Both the position numbers and the translations under genes were made by a program. A model generated the notes under the pieces. That model ran no database searches. It saw only the letters and a program-made list of their open reading frames with translations, and had not been told where the DNA came from. Shown one piece after another: positions 6,471-14,702 of a DNA stretch of 64,000 nucleotides. The stretch is taken from the NCBI RefSeq assembly GCF_900637185.1, contig NZ_LR134352.1, forward strand, positions 1,984,001 to 2,048,000, given 5' to 3'. The DNA is from Nocardia asteroides (lineage in GTDB: Bacteria > Actinomycetota > Actinomycetes > Mycobacteriales > Mycobacteriaceae). The stretch's first letter is position 1, and every line of letters starts with the position of its first letter.

Positions 6471-8030
6471 ATGGCAAGTGGCGGTCCGATTCGGTCGGCG
6501 GTGCAGAGCGCAGGGTCGGCGCGCGAGGAGTTCGCGGAGGAGTTCAACGCCTTGTACGTGGCCTCAGGTTGTCGCTCGCTACGGTCATTGGCGGATTCCG
6601 CGAAGCGCAAGTCCAAGGGCGGACCGGTGCAGGGGTGCGCGGTATCGGCACAGCGGATCAGTGACTGGAAGGCCGGCCGAAACGTACCCGCCCGATTCGA
6701 CGTGCTGCACCCCGTGCTGCTGGTACTCATCGAGTCGGCTCGCCGCCGTGATGCCAAGGTGGGCGTTGTTCTGAGCGTTCCAGCTTGGCGCCAACTGTGG
6801 AACAGAGCCCAGGCAATCCGCGCAGTGTCGGCGCACACGGCAGGGTGGGCATCGTCTGCCGATATGGCGGGTGGGTGCTTCACCGGAAGGGAAGTCGCCA
6901 CACGCGCGCTGGCAGACTTGGTCGACACTGCGGTCGGGGCGCCGGATGGTCGCATCATCGCGGTAACCGGTGCCAGTGGAGTCGGCAAGAGCACGCTGCT
7001 GAACGTGGGGTTGACGGCTCGGCTGAAAGAGACGAAGCCACAGCAGCTCACGGTCCGGACGATCGTTCTCGGTGGGAGTACAGCGCAAACGCTGGCCTCG
7101 ATATCGGAGGAGCTACGTCGAGCACGGGAGGACGGTCGAGGAATGGGAAGGGTGGGTGAGCTGGAGGAGGGAGTTGCTCATGTGGTGGTCGTCGACCAGG
7201 TGGAGATGATGTTCGGTGACCCGGTGCCTGCGGACAGCCGAGAGTGCATCGTCGCACAGCTCGGGCTGCTGACCGAGGTCGCCGTGGTCATTGTCTGCGT
7301 TCGCAGCGATCACATCCCCGACTGCTACGAGTTCCCTCTGCTCGCGGAGGCCCTCGACAGTCGTCACTACGTACTCGAACCCATGAACACCGCCGAACTC
7401 CGCTCGGTGATCCGGACCGGCCTACATCGTCCCGGCGGTGACGCTGATCCCGGGCTGGAGGAAGCCCTGATCGCTACGCTCTGTGGGTTCCGCGGAGATA
7501 CCGGATTCCGAGGTCGTGAACCGGCTGAGCTCCCAATCCTGACCGGCATCCTGCGGTCGATGGCCGAAGGCCGGCACATGGCGTGTCGGCACGTCGACAT
7601 CTACCGGAGGAACGGTGGGGCCGAAGGTATCGTGCAGGTCGTCGCCGACAACCTCTGGAACAGGTTGTCGTCTGAACAACGTGCCGAGGCCGAGCAGATT
7701 CTGCTGGGACTGGTTTCCGTACATACCGATCTCGGGTACGTGCGTCGTCGCCTCCACCATGGGGACGCCGCGCGACTGCGGGATCGACGCGGCGTGCACG
7801 CCGTGGTCCTCCGTGAACTGATAGACGCACGGCTGGTCACTGTGGATCTGAACGAGCTGTATCTGAGCCACGACCTGGTGCTGACCTGGAGTCGTCTCAG
7901 GACATGGCTCGAGGCCGGGATCGGCGCCGGCGAAGGTGGTCAGCACAGGGTGCGGCGGCCTTCGGACCGTCCGTGGTTGGTCAGGGGCACCGACCGCGAA
8001 CTCGTTTCGGTGAACCGTTCGGCGTCGTGA
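6471..8030 (+). CDS. STAND-type (nSTAND1-like) NTPase regulator without WD40 repeats
   Basis: The ATG at 6471 is chosen because GGAGGGG precedes it; the product is 519 residues. The N-terminal ~100 residues (AREEFAEEFNALY..SLADSAKR..VSAQRISDWKAGRNVP) form an XRE/HTH-like module common in actinobacterial nSTAND proteins. A P-loop NTPase follows, with Walker A GASGVGKST near residue 168 and Walker B VVVVDQVEMM near 237. A winged-helix-like region then ends the protein near residue 480. The WD40 or TPR sensor repeats usual in this family are absent. It is divergent from the RiPP-type cluster, and regulation of that cluster is the simplest inference. A defence-type role is an alternative. Confidence 0.65.
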   Translation: MASGGPIRSAVQSAGSAREEFAEEFNALYVASGCRSLRSLADSAKRKSKGGPVQGCAVSAQRISDWKAGRNVPARFDVLHPVLLVLIESARRRDAKVGVVLSVPAWRQLWNRAQAIRAVSAHTAGWASSADMAGGCFTGREVATRALADLVDTAVGAPDGRIIAVTGASGVGKSTLLNVGLTARLKETKPQQLTVRTIVLGGSTAQTLASISEELRRAREDGRGMGRVGELEEGVAHVVVVDQVEMMFGDPVPADSRECIVAQLGLLTEVAVVIVCVRSDHIPDCYEFPLLAEALDSRHYVLEPMNTAELRSVIRTGLHRPGGDADPGLEEALIATLCGFRGDTGFRGREPAELPILTGILRSMAEGRHMACRHVDIYRRNGGAEGIVQVVADNLWNRLSSEQRAEAEQILLGLVSVHTDLGYVRRRLHHGDAARLRDRRGVHAVVLRELIDARLVTVDLNELYLSHDLVLTWSRLRTWLEAGIGAGEGGQHRVRRPSDRPWLVRGTDRELVSVNRSAS

Positions 8031-8052
8031 GTGTCCGAACGGATGCGGACGG

Positions 8053-8337
8053 CTAGGCCACCAGGTCGGCGTACTCGCGGTGCTCGGTGATGTACTTCTC
8101 CACGTACCAGCAGGTGGGGACGACCTGGTAGCCGTTGGCGCGGGAGTCGTCGAGGCCGAACTTCACCACGTCGGCGGCCACCCCGCGGCCCCGGTACTCG
8201 GGAAAGGTCATGGTGTGGTGGAAGTCGCGGACCTTGAGATCTTCGCGTTCGGCGTAGTCGGCGTAGCCCGCGAGGACGTCGTCGTGGTAGATCTCGAATC
8301 GGGTATCGGCGACGTTGTGCTCGAGCCTGGTGGTCAT
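8053..8337 (-). CDS. GNAT-family N-acetyltransferase (YjdJ/NATD1-like)
   Basis: Starting at the ATG at 8337, the 94-residue product is a minimal GNAT domain of the YjdJ/NATD1 type. The acetyl-CoA loop is seen in HTMTFPEYRGRGVAADVV. The conserved C-terminal block VVPTCWYVEKYITEHREY matches the family's VPxCxYVxxYIxxHPEY. These proteins are stand-alone and of mostly unknown substrate. The gene converges on the STAND gene with a 22-bp gap and lies 40 bp downstream of the FAD oxidase gene on the same strand. Confidence 0.85.
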   Translation of the reverse strand: MTTRLEHNVADTRFEIYHDDVLAGYADYAEREDLKVRDFHHTMTFPEYRGRGVAADVVKFGLDDSRANGYQVVPTCWYVEKYITEHREYADLVA

Positions 8338-8377
8338 ACCGGATGTTAACCCGGACATCCGAACGGTTTGTTCCGCG

Positions 8378-9751
8378 CTAGAGCACCGCGCCGGGGTTGA
8401 GGATGCCGGTCGGGTCGAGGGCGTCCTTGATGCGGCGGGTCAGTGCCATCACCTCGGGGCCCACCTGGTCGGGTAGCCAGCCCTTCTTCAGGCGGCCGAC
8501 GCCGTGCTCGCCGGTGATGGTGCCGCCGAGCTCGATCGCCAGGTCCATGATCTCGCCGAAGGCGCGGTGGGCGCGGGCGGTGTTGTCGGGGTCGGTGGGG
8601 TCGTGCACGATCAGCGGGTGGGTATTGCCGTCGCCCGCGTGCGCGATCACCGAGATCAGCACGTCGTTGCGTTCGGCGATGGCGGCGACCCCGGTGATCA
8701 GCTCACCGAGCCGGGGCAGCGGCACCCCGACGTCCTCGAGCAGCAGCGGCCCGATCCGCTCCACCGCCGGGATGGCGAATCGCCGTGCGGCGGTGAAGGC
8801 TTCGCCCTCGTCGGGGTCCTGGGTGTCGAAAACCTCGGTGGCGCCCGCCTTTTCGCACAGCGACAGCATCAGCTGCGCCTCGTGCGCGGCGAACTCGCCC
8901 GGCGCGTCGGACCGGGCGACGAGCAGCGCGGCGGCGGTGCGGTCCAGCCCCATTCGCATCTCGTCCTCCACGGCGTTGATCGCGACCGTGTCCATGAACT
9001 CGAGCATGGCCGGACGCAGCGTCGAGGTGATGGCCAGGATCGCGTCGGTGGCCGCGGTGAGCGTGCCGAAGCTCGCCACCACCGTGGCCTGCGGCGGCTG
9101 CGCGGGCAGCAGCCGCAGGGTGAGTTCGGTGATCACGCCCAGGGTGCCCTCGCTGCCGACGAACAGCTTGGTCAGCGACAGTCCGGCCGAGTCCTTCAGG
9201 CGCGGTCCGCCCAGGCGCACCACGGTGCCGTCGGCCAGCACCACCTCCATGCCGAGCACGTAATCGGTGGTGACGCCGTATTTCACGCAGCACAGCCCGC
9301 CCGCGTTGGTCGCCGCGTTGCCGCCGATCGAGCACATCTCGAACGAGGACGGGTCCGGCGGGTACCACAGTCCCTCGGCGGCGACGGCCCGCTTCACCTC
9401 GGCGTTGAGCAGACCCGGCTGGACGACGGCGGTGCGGGTCATCGCGTGCACGCTGATCTCACGCATGAGTTCGGTGCTGAGCACGATCCCGCCGTCCACC
9501 GCGGTCGCCCCGCCGGACAGTCCCGTACCGGCGCCGCGCGGCACCACCGGTACTCCCCGCGCGTGCGCCCAGGCGAGCGTGGCCGCCACATCGGCGGTGC
9601 CGCGCGCCCGCACCACCGCCACCGGGGTGCCCGCGTCGGGATCGCGCGCCCAGTCGTGCCGGTACCCCGCCAGCAGATCCGGATCGGTGACCACCGCACC
9701 GTCGGACACCACGGAAATCAGTGCACCGAGGTCGATCCTGCTCTCGTCCAC
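8378..9751 (-). CDS. FAD-linked 2-hydroxyacid oxidase/dehydrogenase (GlcD-like)
   Basis: The 457 residues follow the FAD_binding_4 / FAD-oxidase C-terminal layout. The FAD pyrophosphate loop is VVPRGAGTGLSGGA near residue 70, and GGNAATNAGGLCCVKYGVTTDYVLG near residue 150 is typical of glycolate oxidase GlcD and D-lactate dehydrogenases. The C-terminus has VIAHAGDGNTHPLIV and GEHGVGRLKKGWL, the conserved His-containing motifs of the catalytic cap. The usual GlcE and GlcF partners are absent, which favours a stand-alone D-2-hydroxyacid (D-lactate or glycolate) dehydrogenase. The substrate cannot be settled from sequence. Confidence 0.85.
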   Translation of the reverse strand: MDESRIDLGALISVVSDGAVVTDPDLLAGYRHDWARDPDAGTPVAVVRARGTADVAATLAWAHARGVPVVPRGAGTGLSGGATAVDGGIVLSTELMREISVHAMTRTAVVQPGLLNAEVKRAVAAEGLWYPPDPSSFEMCSIGGNAATNAGGLCCVKYGVTTDYVLGMEVVLADGTVVRLGGPRLKDSAGLSLTKLFVGSEGTLGVITELTLRLLPAQPPQATVVASFGTLTAATDAILAITSTLRPAMLEFMDTVAINAVEDEMRMGLDRTAAALLVARSDAPGEFAAHEAQLMLSLCEKAGATEVFDTQDPDEGEAFTAARRFAIPAVERIGPLLLEDVGVPLPRLGELITGVAAIAERNDVLISVIAHAGDGNTHPLIVHDPTDPDNTARAHRAFGEIMDLAIELGGTITGEHGVGRLKKGWLPDQVGPEVMALTRRIKDALDPTGILNPGAVL

Positions 9752-10046
9752 CCGTCCACGCTAACCCGCGCGACCCGCCCCGCGTGGGCACTCGGGCCCG
9801 CCGGATACCTGATGGTCACGCGACCTGATCGGGTCCGGCGGCGATGTGCTGCGAACCAAGTGAATATGTGCATGATTGTGATCCCGCGCGCCCGGTTGGT
9901 GTATACGGCGTCCAACCCGTCACAATGCCTCCAACGGGTTTTCGCGGTGTTCGTCACCGCTCGCCCGGCGTGTTTCGCATTTCGCTCTACGGTGCGCCCG
10001 CGCATCGCACATCGACGCACCGTACTTCGCCGGGAGGGGCCGGGAG

Positions 10047-10376
10047 ATGAAGGAACCGCAGGACCGCGCAGAACTGGTCGGCGCGCTGCTGGCCGCCGAG
10101 TTCGCCGACGCCGGGATCGATCCGGACGCCATGCGCCGGGTGCACTCGGGCGCGCACGAGGAGTGGCTGTCGGCGCTCGAGTCGACCGGCATGTTCGGGG
10201 TCAGGGCACTGGCCGAGATCGCCGCCGAATGGGCCGCCGACCCGCGCCTGCTGCGCGACGCGCTGCTCACCGAGGCCGACGAGTTCACCCGCCGCCGCTG
10301 CCTGACCACCTGGTCGGAGCTCGATCGCCGCCCGGCCGTCGCCGCACCGGCCCAGGTCGTCGCGCTGCCGCACTGA
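10047..10376 (+). CDS. hypothetical 109-residue protein
   Basis: This small, acidic, Ala-rich, probably helical protein starts MKEPQDRAEL after a GGGAG ribosome site. I recognise no domain. There is no signal peptide or membrane segment. The 295-bp gap upstream contains a 7-bp inverted repeat (AACCCGT 9914-9920 / ACGGGTT 9934-9940) followed by TTTT, which could be a weak terminator. It lies 56 bp upstream of the gtrA-like gene on the same strand and may share its transcript. Confidence 0.6.
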   Translation: MKEPQDRAELVGALLAAEFADAGIDPDAMRRVHSGAHEEWLSALESTGMFGVRALAEIAAEWAADPRLLRDALLTEADEFTRRRCLTTWSELDRRPAVAAPAQVVALPH

Positions 10377-10432
10377 GCGGCCGTTTGCCGACTGCTCATC
10401 TGGGCGTCACCTCACGCTGGCAGGCTGACGGC

Positions 10433-10936
10433 GTGGAGCAGCACGCGGGTGTCACCGACTCGATCGCCGACCGGTTCACCCGCTGGTGCGAGGCCGTCGT
10501 CGCCCGGCTGCCGTTCGGGCTGGACCGGATCGTCCCGGCGACGCTGCTCGGCTTCGGCCTGATCAACAGCTTCACCTTCGGCGTCGACCTGCTGTTGCTC
10601 ACCGTGCTGCACACCGGGTTCGGCGTGGCGGTGCCGGTGTCGATCTCGCTGGCCTACGTCGTCGCGTTCGGCCTGGCCTTCGTGCTCAATCGCACCTTCA
10701 ACTTCCACTCGCACGCGCCGATGGGCAGGCAGGCCGTGGTGTACGCGGTGGTCGTGCTGGTGAACTATCTGGCCTTCATCCTCGGCGTCGGTTCCGGGCT
10801 GGTGGCGCTCGGCGTGGAATACCACCTCGCGCGCCTGGTCGCGGGGGCCTGCGAGGCGGTGTACATGTATTCGGCCATGCGCTGGATCGTGTTCCGGCGC
10901 AAGCGTTCAGCCGAGCCGGTCGCCGTCGGGTCCTGA
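10433..10936 (+). CDS. GtrA-family membrane protein
   Basis: The GTG at 10433 gives 167 residues with four hydrophobic segments, at about 36-58, 66-86, 98-120 and 128-148. The segment AFVLNRTFNFHS between helices 2 and 3 is the conserved NRxFxF motif of the GtrA/DPMS family. GtrA proteins act in lipid-linked sugar or teichoic-acid and arabinogalactan decoration, often as flippases, in the plasma membrane. No glycosyltransferase gene is adjacent here. The 3' end overlaps the convergent peptidase E gene by 30 bp. Confidence 0.85.
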   Translation: MEQHAGVTDSIADRFTRWCEAVVARLPFGLDRIVPATLLGFGLINSFTFGVDLLLLTVLHTGFGVAVPVSISLAYVVAFGLAFVLNRTFNFHSHAPMGRQAVVYAVVVLVNYLAFILGVGSGLVALGVEYHLARLVAGACEAVYMYSAMRWIVFRRKRSAEPVAVGS

Positions 10937-11581
10937 CCGCCCGCGCAGCACCTCGGTGCGGTCGCCGTCCACCAGGACGACGTCGTCGTCGGTGAGCGCC
11001 CAGTGCGCGGTGCCGTCGGATCGGTAGCGCGCCAGCAGTTTCACCGACTCGCCGTCCGGATCGGTGGGGGAGTCCAGGTGCACCACGAGGTGCCGGTCCA
11101 CCAGGCCCAGGCCGTCCCAGCGCACGTCGACGCCGGTGGCGGGCCGCACCTCGGCCGGGTCGTCCATGGTCTCCAGCCCGTGCAGATCGGGACCGAGCAG
11201 GCAGGCGCCCGCGCTGTAGCCCGCGTAGACCAGCGCGTCCTCGCGCAGGAGGGCAGGCAGCACGGAATCGGCTCCGCTGCGGGCGAATTGGGCGCGCAGC
11301 ACGAAGGTGTTCCCGCCGCGTACCCAGACCATCGCGAACTCGCGCAGCCGTCGTTCCAGCTGTCCGGGCTGCCCGGCGTAATCGCGCAGGTCGACCACCT
11401 CCGGCGCGTAGCCGTGCTGTCGCAGCGGCAGCAGGTCGCTGGTCACCGCCGACGACCAGGACGCGGGCCACGCGTCGCAGGCGTTGGGGATCACCGCGAC
11501 CCGGCCGCCGGGCGCGCCGGCCAGCTCGGCGAGCCGGTCGGCGAAGGCGCCGAACCGGTAGGACGCCAGGAACAGCCGCAT
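10907..11581 (-). CDS. peptidase E (family S51) homologue
   Basis: The ATG at 11581 gives 224 residues beginning MRLFLASYRFG. The S51 family features are visible: WVRGGNTFVLR (the GGNT loop near residue 90) and YAGYSAGACLLGP (nucleophile Ser in GYSAGA near residue 126), followed by HLVVHLDSPTD with a candidate catalytic His. The family cleaves N-terminal Asp dipeptides (PepE) or cyanophycin. The start overlaps the stop of the mycothiol-dependent enzyme gene upstream (TGATG), indicating coupled translation. Confidence 0.85.
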   Translation of the reverse strand: MRLFLASYRFGAFADRLAELAGAPGGRVAVIPNACDAWPASWSSAVTSDLLPLRQHGYAPEVVDLRDYAGQPGQLERRLREFAMVWVRGGNTFVLRAQFARSGADSVLPALLREDALVYAGYSAGACLLGPDLHGLETMDDPAEVRPATGVDVRWDGLGLVDRHLVVHLDSPTDPDGESVKLLARYRSDGTAHWALTDDDVVLVDGDRTEVLRGRSGPDGDRLG

Positions 11582-12423
11582 CAGATGGTGAAGGCCAGGT
11601 TCCGCACCAGCCGGTCGCCGAGGGCGGTGTCGCCGGCGAGGGTGATCTCGTCGCGGTGCTTGTCGACGCTGGTCCGGCCGCCGCGCAGCCGGGCGAACAG
11701 CCCGGAATCGAGCGTCACCACGGCATCGGCTTCGCGGTCGGGCGCGTCGAGCACCGCGCCGCGGCCGTCCACCACCGCGAGCTGGATCTGCCGGGTGACC
11801 GGGCCGGTGAGGTCGAGGGTGAGCCGCGCGCCGTCCGGCGCCTTGGCGCCCTTCACCACCGCGCGACCCAGCCCGATGGTGAGCTCGGCGAAGGCGGTCT
11901 CGGCGCGCGCGCCGCCCTCCGACACCGTGCGGCCGATCCCGTCGGCGAGGTCGAGTTCGTGCATCCAGCAGTCGAACAGGCGCACGCGCATGAACCGGCC
12001 GTAGGGCACCTGACCGACCGGGGAGACGGTCGGTGCCTGCCACGCCTGCTGATCCAGGGCGACCAGTGCCGCGCGCCTGCGGTCGGTGACCTCGTCGAAC
12101 AGCGCGAGCAGCCGCTTGCCCGAGAGGGGGCGTAGCCGGTCCACCCAGATCTCGTTGAGCACCGCGACCTCGTTGCGCACATGCGGCAGCGTGCGGACAT
12201 CGGTCTTGGGCCGCAGCGGGTCGTGCGGCGGCGGGGTCTCGCCGAGCAGCCACGACTCGGTGCCGATCACATGCGCGACCACGTCGAACAGGGTCCAGCC
12301 GGGCAGCGGGGACGGCAGGCGCCAGGCCTTCTCGTCCAGATCGGCGACCAGCGTGCCGATGGCCTCCCACTGCTCGGCGAGCAGATCGGTGAGCTGCTCG
12401 CGGTCGGGCGTGCGGTCGGTCAT
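11581..12423 (-). CDS. maleylpyruvate isomerase-family mycothiol-dependent enzyme
   Basis: The 280-residue protein has the DinB-like helical N-terminus typical of mycothiol-dependent enzymes: LLAEQWEAIGTLVADLDEKAW, PLPGWTLFDVVAHVIGTE (with the metal-binding H of VVAHVIG) and later MRVRLFDCWMHELDLADGIG, which supplies the remaining metal ligands. The C-terminal third resembles an SCP2-like lobe. Substrates of most paralogues are unknown; they are transferases or isomerases using mycothiol. It lies in a three-gene leftward run (HIT, this gene, peptidase E) with overlapping ends. Confidence 0.85.
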   Translation of the reverse strand: MTDRTPDREQLTDLLAEQWEAIGTLVADLDEKAWRLPSPLPGWTLFDVVAHVIGTESWLLGETPPPHDPLRPKTDVRTLPHVRNEVAVLNEIWVDRLRPLSGKRLLALFDEVTDRRRAALVALDQQAWQAPTVSPVGQVPYGRFMRVRLFDCWMHELDLADGIGRTVSEGGARAETAFAELTIGLGRAVVKGAKAPDGARLTLDLTGPVTRQIQLAVVDGRGAVLDAPDREADAVVTLDSGLFARLRGGRTSVDKHRDEITLAGDTALGDRLVRNLAFTI

Positions 12424-12872
12424 CCCTGTGCTCCTTCTGCTTCGCTGTTGTCCAGCGCGGTGAGACCGGCGCGGATCGCCGCCGCGGTCGACGTCGGTTC
12501 GTGCGGACGGCGCAGCAGGAAGCCCTTGGCGAAGCTGAGCTTGTCGCCGTGCTTGCGGGGGACCACGTGCAGATGCACGTGCCCGACCGTCTGGAAGGCG
12601 GCGGTGCCGTCGTTGAGAATGAGATTGGCGCCGTCGGCGGCCAGGCCACTGCGGCGCAGGGCGCGGGCGAGGCGGTGACCGGTGCGGAACAGCGTCGCGC
12701 CGAGGTCCGGATCGAGGTCGTCGAGCTCGGTGGCGTGCCGCTTGGGGATGATCAGCGTGTGGCCACGGGTGATCGGCCGGATGTCGAGGAACGCGCAGAC
12801 CGCGTCGTCCTCGTAGACCTTGGTCGCCGGTGCGGCACCCGCCACGATCCGACAGAAGACGCAGTCGTTCAC
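12420..12872 (-). CDS. HIT-family nucleotide hydrolase/transferase
   Basis: This 150-residue histidine-triad protein has an N-terminal CVFCRI zinc-type pair, GHTLIIPKRHATEL in the middle and the HIT signature GHVHLHVVPR near residues 96-105. Members hydrolyse nucleoside phosphoramidates or dinucleoside polyphosphates. It is the first gene of the run leading to peptidase E and overlaps the next gene by 4 bp (ATGA). Confidence 0.9.
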   Translation of the reverse strand: MNDCVFCRIVAGAAPATKVYEDDAVCAFLDIRPITRGHTLIIPKRHATELDDLDPDLGATLFRTGHRLARALRRSGLAADGANLILNDGTAAFQTVGHVHLHVVPRKHGDKLSFAKGFLLRRPHEPTSTAAAIRAGLTALDNSEAEGAQG

Positions 12873-13281
12873 AGCGTCGACCCTACGGTGTGGTGTGGGT
12901 CGCGCAACAGTCCGCCGCGGCCGCCGACATGACGCGCGTCACTTCCGGCGGGGGAGCCGGTCGGCTGACCAGGATCCGGACGTCGAGGTGGGTTACGTAC
13001 CCACCGGTGCGGTCTTGTTCGTTTCTACCTGCGGCGACGAAGGTGAACGCGAGCGCCGGGACGGCGCTCACGGGATCGAACGGTCGGCAACTTGGCGAAA
13101 CGAGTCGGCTCTGTCCGGTTTGGGGATGCGTGGTCCAGCAGTCCGGTGTGATCGGCATCTCCGCTAGGCTCACCGCGAGCCGAGTACAGTTGCGAGGATT
13201 TACGCCGAACCTACTCGTAAGTAATATCGGCTGACCCCGTGGTTCCCGGCTCGAAGCCAGCATGAGAAGGAAGTCTGACTA
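12873..13281. promoter_or_regulatory. intergenic region upstream of the transhydrogenase operon, with a palindrome
   Basis: This 409-bp gap separates the leftward HIT gene from the rightward pnt operon. It contains the perfect inverted repeat GGTGGGT-TACGT-ACCCACC at 12987-13005, which could be an operator. AGAAGGAAG at about 13265 is the ribosome site for the GTG start of pntAa. I see no convincing gene; open frames across it have unlikely composition. Confidence 0.4.
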
Positions 13282-14400
13282 GTGGAGACAACGCAAAACG
13301 TGGGCGAGGGTTCGCCGCGCGGCGCGCGTGTCGGAGTCGTTCGCGAGTCCGGCGCGGGAGAGCGGCGGGTCGCCTTGGTGCCCAAGATCATCCCCGCCCT
13401 GACCAAGCAGGGCGTCGAGGTGGTCGTCGAGGCCGGTGCCGGCCTCGGTGCGCTCATCCCCGACGATGCCTTTGTCGAGGCGGGCGCGACCATCGGTGAT
13501 CCGTGGTCGGCCGAGATCGTGGTCAAGGTGGCCCCGCCCAGCGACGCCGAGGTGGGCAAGCTGTCCTCCGGGCAGACCCTGATCGGGTTCCTCGCGCCCC
13601 GCAACGCCGACAACCAGATCGGCGCGCTGAAGTCCGCCGGTGTGCAGGCCTTCGCCGTCGAGGCGATCCCGCGTATCTCGCGCGCGCAGGTGATGGACGC
13701 GCTGTCCTCGCAGGCCAATGTCGCCGGATACAAGGCCGTGCTGCTCGCGGCGTCGGAGTCGACCCGCTTCTTCCCGATGCTGACCACCGCGGCGGGCACC
13801 GTGAAGCCGGCCACCGTGCTGGTGCTCGGTGTGGGTGTCGCCGGTCTGCAGGCGCTGGCCACGGCCAAGCGTCTGGGCGGTCGCACCACCGGTTACGACG
13901 TGCGACCCGAGGTCGCCGACCAGGTGCGCTCGGTCGGTGCCCAGTGGCTCGACCTCGGCATCGACGCCGCCGGTGAAGGCGGCTATGCCCGCGAACTCAC
14001 CGACGACGAGAAGGCCCAGCAGCAGAAGGCCCTCGAAGACGCCATCAAGGGCTTCGACGTGGTCATCACCACCGCGCTGGTGCCGGGCCGTCCCGCGCCG
14101 CGCCTGGTCACCGCCGCCGCCGTCGAGGGCATGAAGCCCGGCAGCGTGATCGTCGACCTGGCCGGGGAGACCGGCGGCAACTGCGAACTCACCGAGCCCG
14201 GCGAGATCGTGGTCAAGCACGAGGTGACCATCGCCTCGCCGCTGAACCTGCCCGCCACCATGCCCGAGCACGCCAGCGAGCTGTACTCCAAGAACATCGC
14301 GGCGCTGCTGGAACTGATGCTGGTCGACGGCAAGCTCGCGCCCGATTTCGACGATCAGGTGCTCGCGGACTCCTGTGTCACTCGTGAGGTGGAAGCCTGA
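13282..14400 (+). CDS. pntAa: NAD(P) transhydrogenase subunit alpha, part 1 (NAD-binding)
   Basis: This 372-residue soluble domain I of the proton-translocating transhydrogenase is homologous to alanine dehydrogenase. Visible signatures are VGVVRESGAGERRVALVPK near the N-terminus, VLVLGVGVAGLQALATAKRLGG (Rossmann loop, about residue 180) and GSVIVDLAGETGGNCELTEPGE, the conserved dI block. The start is GTG with AGAAGGAAG upstream. The subunit transfers hydride from NADH to NADP at the inner face of the membrane. The stop overlaps the pntAb start (TGATG). Confidence 0.95.
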   Translation: METTQNVGEGSPRGARVGVVRESGAGERRVALVPKIIPALTKQGVEVVVEAGAGLGALIPDDAFVEAGATIGDPWSAEIVVKVAPPSDAEVGKLSSGQTLIGFLAPRNADNQIGALKSAGVQAFAVEAIPRISRAQVMDALSSQANVAGYKAVLLAASESTRFFPMLTTAAGTVKPATVLVLGVGVAGLQALATAKRLGGRTTGYDVRPEVADQVRSVGAQWLDLGIDAAGEGGYARELTDDEKAQQQKALEDAIKGFDVVITTALVPGRPAPRLVTAAAVEGMKPGSVIVDLAGETGGNCELTEPGEIVVKHEVTIASPLNLPATMPEHASELYSKNIAALLELMLVDGKLAPDFDDQVLADSCVTREVEA

Positions 14401-14702
14401 TGTACACCGAACTTCTCGCCAATATCGCGATCCTGGTCCTGTCCGGGTTCGTCGGATTCGCCGTCATCTCCAAGGTCCCCAACACCCTGCACACCCCGCT
14501 GATGTCGGGCACCAACGCCATCCACGGCATCGTCGTGCTGGGCGCGCTGGTGACGCTGGGCAACGTGAAGGACCCGTCGCTGCTGGTCCAGATCATCCTG
14601 TTCGTCGCCGTGGTGTTCGGAACGCTGAACGTCATCGGTGGCTTCGTGGTCACCGACCGCATGCTCGGCATGTTCAAGGGTAAGAAGAAGGCGGCCGAGT
14701 GA
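14400..14702 (+). CDS. pntAb: NAD(P) transhydrogenase subunit alpha, part 2 (membrane)
   Basis: The 100-residue membrane part of the alpha subunit has three to four hydrophobic helices. FVGFAVISKVPNTLHTPLMSGTNAIHGIVVLGAL is the conserved block around the second helix. The split of PntA into soluble (Aa) and membrane (Ab) polypeptides is the arrangement usual in actinobacteria. It overlaps pntAa by one base and pntB similarly, so the three are translated as a unit. Confidence 0.95.
   Translation: MYTELLANIAILVLSGFVGFAVISKVPNTLHTPLMSGTNAIHGIVVLGALVTLGNVKDPSLLVQIILFVAVVFGTLNVIGGFVVTDRMLGMFKGKKKAAE

Noticed and set aside
8504..10432. Very long rightward open frame opposite the FAD oxidase gene
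   Set aside because: It is the antisense shadow of a GC-rich gene; only its end (10433-10936) is a real gene (GtrA), which has its own GTG and hydrophobic helices.
12883..13263. A 126-residue leftward frame in the gap upstream of the transhydrogenase operon
   Set aside because: It has no recognisable domain, unlikely composition for this genome and no good ribosome site; the gap is better explained as a promoter region.
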